DNA of 51,572 nt from positions 1 through 51,572 of the forward strand of contig NZ_QTQP01000053.1 in NCBI RefSeq assembly GCF_003854275.1, in the 5' to 3' direction. The stretch is from Burkholderia sp. Bp8963. Its GTDB lineage: Bacteria > Pseudomonadota > Gammaproteobacteria > Burkholderiales > Burkholderiaceae. The notes below the pieces were generated by a model that searched no databases, was not told the origin of the DNA, and worked only from the letters and a program-made list of their open reading frames with translations. Both the position numbers and the translations under genes were made by a program. This document shows, piece after piece, positions 44,708 through 51,572 of this stretch (positions are counted from its first letter, which is position 1; each line of letters opens with the position of its first letter).

Positions 44708-46129
44708 ATGATTCGCCCCCCGATCGCCCTCCGCTGCCTACTCCCCGTCGCATGCGCCGCCGCACTGCTCACAGGCTGTTCGAACGCGCGTCGCCAGCCG
44801 CCGCCCGTCGTGAACCTGCCCGCGCACTGGACCGTGTACGACGCGACGCCGGAGACACTTCCCGCTGCTGTCTCCGTCACATCCGCGCCCTCCGCCGCGG
44901 CACCGATCCCGGCAGACTGGTGGCGCGGTTTCGGCGACCGTGGGCTCGACCAGTTGATTAACGACGTGCTCGCCGTCAACAATGATCTTGCCGCAGCCGC
45001 GATTCGCGCCTATCGCGCGCGGTTGCAGGCAGGACTCGTCGCGACCAATCTGACGCCGAGCGTCACACTTGGCGGCGACGGCAGCGTGTCGCGCACGCTC
45101 GACTCGCACCGGATGTCGCGCACGAGCAACCTGTCCGGTGCTCTCAGCTACGAGCTCGACCTGTGGGGCAAGCTCGCGGCGCAGCGCGACGCAGCGCGCT
45201 GGGAAGCCGACGCGACGCAGGCCGACCGAGACGCGGCACGGTTGTCGTTGATCGGCACGATAGCCGCACTGTACTGGCAGATCGGCTATCTGAATCAGCA
45301 GATCGGGCTTGGCGACGCAAATATCTCGTATGCGGAGCGCACGCTCGCGCTGGTGCGTGCGCGGCACGTGGCGGGCGCGGTGTCCGGGCTCGACATTGCG
45401 CAGGCGGAACAGAACCTGTCCGCGCAGCGCGCGGCCCAGACGCAACTGATCCAGCAGCGCACTGAGAACCGTCATGCGCTCGCGATCCTGTTCGACAGGC
45501 CGCCGCAGGCACAGGCTGCCGAGCCGGCCGAGCTGCCAGACCGGCCGCTGCCGGCTGTGCCTGCAGGCTTGCCCGCGGATCTGCTTGGCCGCCGCCCGGA
45601 TCTGCGCGCGGCGGAATTCCGGCTGCGCGAATTGCTTGCGAACGTCAACGTCACCCGCACCAGCTTCTATCCGGCGTTCACGCTGACGGGTTTGGTCGGC
45701 ACGTCGAGCGCGAGCCTCGAGCGCGTGTTGTCGAATCCTGTCGCGACGCTCGGCGTCGGGCTCACGCTACCGTTCGTCCAGTGGAATACGATGCAACTGC
45801 AGATCAAGGTGTCGCAGTCGCGGTACGAGGAAGCCGTTGTCAATTTCCGTCAGCAGCTCTACACCGCACTGAGCGAAGTCGAGAATGCGCTGTCCGCGCG
45901 CGTGCAGCTCGAACGCGAGGGTGAACAGCGTACACTGTCGATTGCTCAGGCCCGGCGTGCGGAAGCGCTCGCGCGAGCCCGATTCGTGGCCGGCGCGACT
46001 GGCGTACGGCCGTGGCTCGACGAGCAGCAGCGGCTGCGCGACGCGCAGAGCGCCGACGCCCTAAACCGCTTGAATCGGCTCAACAACCGGATGAATTTAT
46101 ACAGGGTGCTGGGCGGCGGTGATCACTGA
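44708..46129 (+). CDS. Outer-membrane efflux lipoprotein (NodT/TolC family)
   Basis: This 473-residue channel protein completes the MacAB tripartite exporter. The signal peptide ends in a lipobox LLTGC with Cys24. Two outer-membrane efflux repeats follow, with WWRGFGDRGLDQLINDVLAVNNDLAAAAIR, YELDLWGKLAAQRDAARWEADATQADRDAARL, RRPDLRAAEFRLRELLANVNVTRTSFYPAFTLTG and LPFVQWNTMQLQ. It starts 12 bp after macB and ends the operon, 115 bp from the end of the convergent lasso ABC transporter gene. Confidence 0.92.
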   Translation: MIRPPIALRCLLPVACAAALLTGCSNARRQPPPVVNLPAHWTVYDATPETLPAAVSVTSAPSAAAPIPADWWRGFGDRGLDQLINDVLAVNNDLAAAAIRAYRARLQAGLVATNLTPSVTLGGDGSVSRTLDSHRMSRTSNLSGALSYELDLWGKLAAQRDAARWEADATQADRDAARLSLIGTIAALYWQIGYLNQQIGLGDANISYAERTLALVRARHVAGAVSGLDIAQAEQNLSAQRAAQTQLIQQRTENRHALAILFDRPPQAQAAEPAELPDRPLPAVPAGLPADLLGRRPDLRAAEFRLRELLANVNVTRTSFYPAFTLTGLVGTSSASLERVLSNPVATLGVGLTLPFVQWNTMQLQIKVSQSRYEEAVVNFRQQLYTALSEVENALSARVQLEREGEQRTLSIAQARRAEALARARFVAGATGVRPWLDEQQRLRDAQSADALNRLNRLNNRMNLYRVLGGGDH

Positions 46130-46243
46130 CCTGATTCCAGCTCCCCCGACCCACGTACACCGGATTCGACCATGCTCAGTGACACTTGAAGATCGCCGGT
46201 TTGCTACCGAGATCGCGATACTGGTACCGACATACGCACCAGG

Positions 46244-48049
46244 CTAATTTTGATAAGGGTTCTCGGATCGAGTCCGTGCAAGATTCTCCGAATCCGGAAC
46301 GTTATCCTGATAGAACATCGCTTGACTATGAAACATCCGCGCGTACTTGCCGTTTCGCGCGATGAGTTCGTCGTGAGTTCCTTCCTCGACGAGATGGCCT
46401 TGGTCGAGCACAAGAATGCGATCAACGAACCGCGTCAGCGCGAGGCGGTGGCTGACGATGACTGCCGTCTGTTGCTCGGCGAGCTTGAGAATGAGCCGCA
46501 TGATGTCCGCCTCGGACTCCGGATCGAGCGCCGAAGTTGGCTCGTCGAAGACGAGCAAGTCGGCCTCGCTGGCATGCGCCATCGCACGCGCGATAGCCAG
46601 CCTTTGCCACTGTCCACCTGAGATGTCGATTCCGCCCGCCATCTCGGTGGTCAAAGGCGTATCCGGGTGGCGGCCAAGGAAATCGAGGCCGACCGCCTGC
46701 AAGCATCCGTCGACTTGTCGCATATCGCGCTCGACGAGATTCGAGCGCACGTCGAGAGGAAAGCGCGCAAAGTCCTGAAATACACCGACCACACGAGGAG
46801 GATCGTGGGCCGCCGACCACGCCAGCTCGCCGGTCGTCGGCTCGTAGAGACCGCTCAACAACTTGAGCAGGCTTGTCTTGCCGGCGCCGTTTTCACCAAC
46901 GATCGCGACGATTTGCCGATGGCGAATTTCCAGGTCGATTTGATCGAGGGCCGCGCGCTCGGCATTGCGATACCGCAGACTCACGTTGCGCAGGGTCACG
47001 CAGGGCGCGGCCGCCGATGTCTCGCGCACCGGTAGCGGCCTGCGGGCACCGTCGGTGGCCTGTCGTCCCGCAGCGTGAAGGGAGACCAGCTTGCGGAACG
47101 GATGTACGGCATAGGAAACGCGCAACAGGTCGCCGAAGTTGTAGATGATCGCTGCCAACCCGTCCTTCAGCTGAACGAGCGCCCCGAGCAGGAAAGCGAG
47201 CTCGGCCATGCTGAATTTGCCGAGCTGGAATCCTTCGATGACGACATAAAGCGGCGCGCCGAGGCAGACGCTCGCCGTCAGTGACGTCGCAGCAAGCTTG
47301 AGCGCGTTACGTGTGCGTATTCGTTTGAGGGTCTCGAGATAGTTGTCGTAGAGGCCCTGCCACGTGGCCAGCAGACGGTTCTGCATTCTGTAGATGCGCA
47401 AATCTTTGGCAAATTCGGGCTGCGTCAAGATTCGTTCGAGAATGCGCAGCTGATTGAACGTTGCCGCATGATGTTCCTGGACATTCCAGCTCTCGCGCTC
47501 GGCTCGTGCACGGAACAATACGGTCGGCACCATGCCGGCCAGCATCAGGAAGGGAATCCACCACGCCGTCTGCCCTGTCAGAAACAGGATCGGAACGATC
47601 ATCACGGCTCCGACGCACACAGCATACAGATGCAGGACAAGGTCGCCCACCTCGTCGCTCGCGCCGGCCGCGAGAATCACCGTTTCGCGCAGCTCGGCAT
47701 CTTCGTGAATGGCGAGAGTCGGGTATGTCGCGACGATCGCGTTCACATCTCGCTTCAGCAGCATGCGGGCCGAATCTCGCAGCGTGTCCACGATGAAGCT
47801 CGAGATCGCGTTCAACCCATCGTGAAAGCCGCCGAGTATGAAATAGGTGACGACGAGCGCCATGACAGCCGCGGTGGCCGCATTAGATATCAGACGCTCG
47901 ATGAGCTGCGCGTTGATGTAGAGCAGCACGCTCGGTATGGCGCCAACGACGAGGTTCGACACGATGGCGAGGCTCAGCGCGCGTGGTGCCGCTCGCCACA
48001 GCAGCGACAACGCCTCGCGGAGATTGCGCAGGATTTCCCGGACTTTCAT
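46244..48049 (-). CDS. Lasso-peptide ABC transporter (D protein)
   Basis: This 601-residue exporter has an N-terminal six-helix membrane domain (about residues 1-310) fused to an ATPase domain: Walker A GENGAGKTSLLKLL, signature DISGGQWQRLAIARAM, Walker B LLVFDEPTSALDPESE and switch His in VIVSHRLALTRF. In lasso clusters this D protein exports the mature peptide and gives self-immunity. The ATG at 48049 (MKVREILRNL) is chosen; an in-frame TTG at 48070 would overlap the cyclase gene. It is the last gene of the A-B1-B2-C-D order on the minus strand. The product of this cluster could also be handled by the convergent MacAB system. Confidence 0.88.
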   Translation of the reverse strand: MKVREILRNLREALSLLWRAAPRALSLAIVSNLVVGAIPSVLLYINAQLIERLISNAATAAVMALVVTYFILGGFHDGLNAISSFIVDTLRDSARMLLKRDVNAIVATYPTLAIHEDAELRETVILAAGASDEVGDLVLHLYAVCVGAVMIVPILFLTGQTAWWIPFLMLAGMVPTVLFRARAERESWNVQEHHAATFNQLRILERILTQPEFAKDLRIYRMQNRLLATWQGLYDNYLETLKRIRTRNALKLAATSLTASVCLGAPLYVVIEGFQLGKFSMAELAFLLGALVQLKDGLAAIIYNFGDLLRVSYAVHPFRKLVSLHAAGRQATDGARRPLPVRETSAAAPCVTLRNVSLRYRNAERAALDQIDLEIRHRQIVAIVGENGAGKTSLLKLLSGLYEPTTGELAWSAAHDPPRVVGVFQDFARFPLDVRSNLVERDMRQVDGCLQAVGLDFLGRHPDTPLTTEMAGGIDISGGQWQRLAIARAMAHASEADLLVFDEPTSALDPESEADIMRLILKLAEQQTAVIVSHRLALTRFVDRILVLDQGHLVEEGTHDELIARNGKYARMFHSQAMFYQDNVPDSENLARTRSENPYQN

Positions 48050-48059
48050 GTCGTTAGGC

Positions 48060-49991
48060 TTAGCCAGCAAGGGCTCGCAGTGGACGGAATTTCAAATGTT
48101 TGACGACTGAGGTCCGCGCTCCAGAGAATTTCATGAGCCAGGACTCAAGGTCGGTCACGCCGCGAATGTAGTGATACCGAGTTCCGAGTTGGGCGTTTGG
48201 ATCCTCCGTCGCGACAATGTAAGCCATCAGGTGGCGACGGAAACGGGCTTGATCGACAAGCTCCCAGTCATTCAGAAGCATCGGTCGATTGGTCAAATGC
48301 AGTAGTGCCCTCGCACTGTTATGAAACATCCGGCGCGCCATCAGTGCATAGCTGGTCTTGCTTTTTTTCCCTGTTGCGAAATCCGGCAGGATGTCGCGAT
48401 AGGCATTTCGCGCCAGCATTTTCGACGTCGCGTAGGGATTTGCGCGATCGAGGCGTCTGTAATCGTGGTGAAAGTGTGGGGGACACGCAAGCGCAAACGA
48501 GATCATCCTCGGATCGAGAAACGGATGAGAGTGGGTGCAGTACACGTTCAAGGTGTCGAAGTACGTGGCCCGTGGAAAGAGCATCGCCCTGATGTAGTCG
48601 TGGCCAAGGTAACGGGTACGCGAACGCTTCAAGTGCGCGTTCACGGAGCGCGTATAGCGCCGCGTTGCCTCACGCAGACTCTCCCCGAGGTAGTCGGGCA
48701 ATTGCGGGTACTCTCCGGCCGATTCCTTCTTGAGCAATTCAAGCCGCCCCAAGCGTGGCGACAATGAGGTGAGCACCTTGCGAAAGTAGGTTCGCGAGAA
48801 AGCCCGAGCGCCGAGGTTTTCCGTCACGTAACTGTGGAGTGCCCCGATCCCATCATGCTTGCGAATCGAATCAAGAATCCAGGGATGCATCGACTCGCCC
48901 AGAATGACGTCGCCTCCCTCGCCCGTCATGACGAGCGAAACGTCGTGATTCTGAAATACGCATGCGCAGGCTTCCTTGGCGAGTGGATTGGCGGCCGCGT
49001 CGGGACCGTCGACATAGGCGCAGGCATCGTTCGACATCGGCAGACGCAGGAAATCATCGGCATAGATGATTCGATGAGGCGTGCCGGTATGTCGAACCAG
49101 CGCTTCGACAAGCTTGTCATCCTGACTCATCGCGAGATCTGCATCCCTAAAGCTCATGTTTGCGCAGAACGGCGCGATGCGTTTGTGGACCGAGAGGCTT
49201 GCGCCGAGGATGGTATTAGAGTCGACGCCACCACTAAGCATGATCCCGTTTGCGCCTGCCTCGATACGGTCGTGCACGCATGCATTCAGACGTGCTCGAA
49301 ATGCCTGCTCGAAGTCTTCTCGATGAGAGAATGCGCCATCGAGCGGGAACGCGGTGTCCTCGCGCGCACGCGTCAACCTGAACGTCTGCCCTGTTCTGTC
49401 AATATGTAGTACGGTGCTCGCTGGCATCTTCAGCACGCCTTCGAAGAACGTCGCTCCTTCGGCCAGTTCATTTTCTCCGACCATGACGGATTGCGTCAGG
49501 AGTTCGAGGCACGACTCGCGCCTGATTTCCAGCGGCACGAGACGGCACAGCAAGAGCAGCCTCAGATCATTGCTCGCCACCCATAGCCCGCATTTACCGC
49601 GCCAGTAATAAATTGGGTGCGTCGCATAATGGTCGGTCATCAATATGGCGCGATCGGGATGAATCGACGCATAGCTAAATTCTCCAATTACGGCGCCTTC
49701 CGAAGGATCGAGCGTAAGTGCGTCTTGTCGGAAGGACGTATGCAGCACATTTTTGGTCAGGTCGCGTAACCAGCCGCTATAGGCCGTGTCGCCATTCGAG
49801 GTCTCGACGTGTCGTGGGCCGCAAGACCCGGGTTCGCGCAGGTGTACATCCGTCGTGATCAGGGTCGCCCAGCTGCGATCCATTCTCTTCGCGCTTTCGA
49901 CCTGGACATCGGCGAGGGCATCGAGCATATCGTTGATGTAGGCGTCGACGTCTTCAGGGGAGGCATTTACCATCACTGTCCAAAATTTCAT
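48060..49991 (-). CDS. Lasso-peptide macrolactam synthetase (C protein, asparagine synthetase-like)
   Basis: The C enzyme adenylates the Asp/Glu side chain of the core peptide and forms the macrolactam ring with the new N-terminus. The 643-residue protein has a degenerate N-terminal glutaminase-like domain without the Cys2 nucleophile (it begins MKFWTVMVNA) and a C-terminal synthetase domain with the pyrophosphatase loop LSGGVDSNTI (SGGVDS at 253-258) and VMTGEGGDVILGES. This combination is typical of lasso cyclases. The ATG at 49991 overlaps the B2 stop (ATGA) with GGGTGA seven bases upstream; the ATG at 50006 is less likely. It is followed directly by the D gene. Confidence 0.88.
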   Translation of the reverse strand: MKFWTVMVNASPEDVDAYINDMLDALADVQVESAKRMDRSWATLITTDVHLREPGSCGPRHVETSNGDTAYSGWLRDLTKNVLHTSFRQDALTLDPSEGAVIGEFSYASIHPDRAILMTDHYATHPIYYWRGKCGLWVASNDLRLLLLCRLVPLEIRRESCLELLTQSVMVGENELAEGATFFEGVLKMPASTVLHIDRTGQTFRLTRAREDTAFPLDGAFSHREDFEQAFRARLNACVHDRIEAGANGIMLSGGVDSNTILGASLSVHKRIAPFCANMSFRDADLAMSQDDKLVEALVRHTGTPHRIIYADDFLRLPMSNDACAYVDGPDAAANPLAKEACACVFQNHDVSLVMTGEGGDVILGESMHPWILDSIRKHDGIGALHSYVTENLGARAFSRTYFRKVLTSLSPRLGRLELLKKESAGEYPQLPDYLGESLREATRRYTRSVNAHLKRSRTRYLGHDYIRAMLFPRATYFDTLNVYCTHSHPFLDPRMISFALACPPHFHHDYRRLDRANPYATSKMLARNAYRDILPDFATGKKSKTSYALMARRMFHNSARALLHLTNRPMLLNDWELVDQARFRRHLMAYIVATEDPNAQLGTRYHYIRGVTDLESWLMKFSGARTSVVKHLKFRPLRALAG

Positions 49992-50452
49992 ATCGAGGTC
50001 ACCCATTCCGCAACGGCTGTTTCAGGATTCATGCGAGTTAGCGCACGATATTCGTTCAAATCTATGCGCCCCGGATTGACGATTTCAGACCTTGATTCCT
50101 TGCGAGACAGTTCGACCCATGCGTGGCCGACCATCTTCTCATCCTACTTTTTTACACCGATCACCATGTCGCTTGGAATGCCGTGCAAAAATGCCAATGA
50201 TTGAACAACGATGCTCGCCGAATAGCACGACGCGGTACCAACTTCGAGCAGGTCCGCTTGGTAAATGGAATCGCAGACTTCCTGAAGATAAGTTTGGTCG
50301 ATATGATTGGGTGCGTCCGCGAATTCCCCTCTGACAGCGGCGGGATAGATTGATTTGAAGATGCCGAGATAGGCGTCGCTTACTGGCTGGCCGAGTAAAA
50401 AGGATCGCACGAGGCTATGGGTGAGAAAGATGTATGCGCTTTCATTTTTCAT
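49988..50452 (-). pseudogene. Lasso-peptide leader protease (B2, transglutaminase-like) interrupted by an in-frame TAG
   Basis: B2 cleaves the leader peptide using a Cys-His-(Asp) papain/transglutaminase-like fold. From the ATG at 50452 the frame reads MKNESAYIFLTHSLVRSFLL, then the active-site Cys in VGTASCYSASIVVQSLAFLHGIPSDMVIGVKK, and hits TAG at 50144-50146 after 102 residues. In the same frame the protein continues for 51 more codons with DEKMVGHAWVELSR, containing the catalytic His, and ends at 49988 with TGA overlapping the cyclase ATG. The whole would be about 154 residues, a normal B2 length. It is either a nonsense mutation, readthrough, or a sequence error. The start overlaps B1 by 11 bp. 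Confidence 0.82.
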
Positions 50453-50753
50453 ATATGGCACCCAGATCAATTAAGATGGCGACGCCGTTCAGGATTAGCT
50501 GCTTATCTTCGGGGCCCAATGATCGACCGCGCGAAATTTCGTCGATGAGATCCGTTAAACTCAACCCCGCATACGCTCCTTGAAAAATCGCCAGGATATC
50601 TGCTGCTACACCAGATACACCAAAATAACCATTCTTGGCTCCACTATAAAAAATAGCCTCATCGTCAACAGAGACGAATTCGAGGGAAGGGTTCGGATAC
50701 AGCAGTTTCGAGTCCTGGTTTTTCGAGTGCTTATGCGACATACCGCTAACCAT
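50442..50753 (-). CDS. Lasso-peptide RRE protein (B1, PqqD-like)
   Basis: B1 is the stand-alone RiPP recognition element that binds the leader and presents it to the B2 protease. The 103-residue protein has the PqqD-like winged-helix pattern: a strand region VSVDDEAIFYSGAKNGYFGVSGVAADILAIFQGAYAGLSLTDLIDEI followed by a helix LGPEDKQLILNGVAILIDLGAIYEK. In many proteobacterial clusters B1 and B2 are fused, so the split form here is notable. The ATG at 50753 is used; an ATG four codons later (MSHKH) is an alternative. The gene is visibly AT-richer than the chromosome backbone. Confidence 0.78.
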   Translation of the reverse strand: MVSGMSHKHSKNQDSKLLYPNPSLEFVSVDDEAIFYSGAKNGYFGVSGVAADILAIFQGAYAGLSLTDLIDEISRGRSLGPEDKQLILNGVAILIDLGAIYEK

Positions 50754-50781
50754 TTGAGCGTTCGTGAGACACGCAGCCGAG

Positions 50782-50797
50782 ACGCATCCCGGTGCGT
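50782..50797 (-). other. Small hairpin between lasso precursor and B1
   Basis: ACGCA-N6-TGCGT lies in the 78-bp gap between the precursor stop and the B1 start. Such hairpins often reduce readthrough so that more precursor than enzyme is made; the five-base stem makes this tentative. Confidence 0.35.
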
Positions 50798-50831
50798 GCC
50801 ACGTTTCAATGATGGATGACGGCGCTGGCTG

Positions 50832-50954
50832 CTACATGCCCTTCACGCCGCGCCCAAAGATTCCATCTCCGGGAGAAGATTTTTTCGACAGGATGACGGC
50901 CAGAAATGAGCCATAGGAAACGACCTTGGTTGGTTGGATCGGCACTGCAATCAT
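50832..50954 (-). CDS. Putative lasso-peptide precursor (A), 40 residues
   Basis: An ATG at 50954 with AAGGAG six bases upstream encodes a 40-residue peptide beginning MIAVPIQPTK and ending GRGVKGM. In leaders read by stand-alone B1 proteins, G-x-F is followed four residues after F by a Thr at -2 and two residues later by the core. Here G15-S-F17 is followed by I21 at -2 and S23 as core residue 1. The predicted core is SKKSSPGDGIFGRGVKGM, with Asp8 at the right place for an eight-residue Ser1-Asp8 macrolactam. It lies directly upstream of B1, B2, C and D. A longer GTG-started frame (to 51089) is less likely. Core assignment is inference. Confidence 0.6.
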   Translation of the reverse strand: MIAVPIQPTKVVSYGSFLAVILSKKSSPGDGIFGRGVKGM

Positions 50955-51452
50955 TTCATTCTCCTTGGGTAAAGAGGCATTGATGATCAATTGCTTCTGG
51001 AACAACACTTCGTCGCCTTGATTGAAGTGCAAATGTAATGTCTCGCAAATTTGGTTGAAAGTAAACAATTTATTTTGGGGGCGAATCACGCGGAGCGAGT
51101 GATTGTGTTGGGTGTGGATCGAGTGGTTATCTCATTATTAGAGATGACGGGCCGGATTTTAAATTAAGAGATAAGGGCGGGTGCTTGGTGGGAATGGTCT
51201 CGAATTGGCGAGGCTGAAATTCAAGAAGGTTTCGGTTGCTTGGAATTGATCTATTGCATCGAGTCGAACTGTTTCAGATTGTGAATGAACGTGACGAGTT
51301 CGGTGCGCTCCTGACTCCGCATTCGGACTTGCGTAGACGAGATGGGGATATGCAGCGAACAGATTGCCAACCTTTTCTTGGCGCGTATGTTTTGATTGAG
51401 TTAGTGACCGCACCTCGACTTCCAGATTGAACGACATGTGTTGGGTGCGGAT
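50955..51452. other. AT-rich region upstream of the lasso operon
   Basis: These 498 bases are much lower in GC than the rest of the window and have no convincing gene. They should hold the lasso promoter (AT-rich segments such as TTTAATTTAAAATC, minus strand, near 51150-51165). Two 16-bp IS-end-like sequences lie at 51104-51119 and 51437-51452. Confidence 0.45.
51104..51452. repeat. Direct repeat of an IS-end-like 16-mer
   Basis: TGTGTTGGGTGTGGAT (51104-51119) and TGTGTTGGGTGCGGAT (51437-51452) differ at one base, share orientation and lie 333 bp apart. The right copy is immediately next to the stop codon of the IS30-type transposase fragment, where the element's terminal repeat is expected. 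Confidence 0.6.
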
Positions 51453-51572
51453 TCAACCCGTCGATGCAACGAATTGATGAAAACGCTCAGCCGGTGTATC
51501 AAAGTCTAGTGTTTTTCGCGGACGCTCATTAAGCCGCCTGGCAACAGCGTTGAGCTTGGCCTGGGAATAGGC
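51453..51572 (-). mobile_element. IS30-family transposase, C-terminal end (partial, at window edge)
   Basis: Reading the minus strand from the right edge gives a 39-residue C-terminus containing KLNAVARRLNERPRKTLDF, DTPAERFHQFVAS and a TGA at 51453-51455. LNERPRKTLDF...TPAE is the characteristic end of IS30-family DDE transposases. The remainder lies beyond the window. The insertion sequence abuts the upstream side of the lasso operon, consistent with acquisition or rearrangement at this point. Confidence 0.85.

Noticed and set aside
50139..50160. Programmed frameshift at the A6 run in B2
   Set aside because: Both the upstream and the downstream coding parts are in the same frame, so a single slip would not restore the protein; the interruption is a plain TAG.
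50955..51089. Longer lasso precursor starting at the GTG at 51089 (85 residues)
   Set aside because: The extra 45 residues have no leader features, while the internal ATG at 50954 has a good ribosome site and gives a normal precursor length.
51159..51437. 92-codon frame on the minus strand upstream of the lasso operon
   Set aside because: No ribosome site, no recognisable domain and low-complexity composition; it falls between two IS-end-like copies and is probably chance.

Overview
The window is typical of Burkholderia, most likely the Burkholderia cepacia complex and a secondary chromosome. It has very high GC, strong G/C third-position bias, a gabTD locus with a divergent MocR regulator, and the salicylate-type efflux operon ceoR-llpE-ceoA-ceoB-opcM. 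No rRNA, tRNA or CRISPR array was seen. About 37 protein genes are supported, along with several relics and regulatory elements.

Positions 1-8.1 kb hold GABA catabolism (gabD partial, gabT, divergent MocR/GabR-type regulator with a clear dyad operator), an EamA transporter, selD, a LysE-type exporter, a purine nucleoside permease and a small DUF4148 protein. Positions 8.6-16.8 kb hold the ceo RND efflux system, closed by a strong terminator. The LlpE protein there lacks the serine of its nucleophile elbow. Positions 17-19.2 kb hold a NUDIX hydrolase of lower GC, an alpha/beta hydrolase and a DUF3579 protein. Positions 19.4-24.3 kb form one regulon: a DctD-type sigma-54 activator, a DctB-type sensor kinase and a 2-hydroxycarboxylate (citrate/malate) transporter preceded by a canonical -24/-12 promoter and two upstream dyads.

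Positions 24.5-30.9 kb are a six-gene operon: MetQ-like binding protein, LLM flavin monooxygenase, MetN, MetI, an unrecognised His/Glu-rich helical protein and a DszC/SfnB-like flavoprotein. It is probably for uptake and oxidative use of an organosulfur compound. Positions 30.9-37.1 kb encode aldarate catabolism in divergent pairs (MFS transporter, ketoglutarate semialdehyde dehydrogenase, KdgD, GarD), taking galactarate to 2-oxoglutarate. Positions 37.2-41.4 kb hold a truncated RbsD/FucU start, a DoxX protein, an MHS transporter, an orphan LIV-type binding protein and a fragment of its paralogue.

Positions 41.5-51 kb are the most distinctive part. A MacA-MacB-outer-membrane lipoprotein exporter faces a lasso-peptide biosynthetic operon on the minus strand: precursor A, RRE protein B1, protease B2, asparagine-synthetase-like cyclase C and ABC exporter D. 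The start of this operon is AT-richer than its surroundings and is bordered by the end of an IS30-family element, so it was probably acquired. The predicted core is 18 residues with an unusual Ser1-Asp8 ring. B2 carries an in-frame TAG just before its catalytic His, so the pathway is either recently inactivated, dependent on readthrough, or affected by a sequence error.
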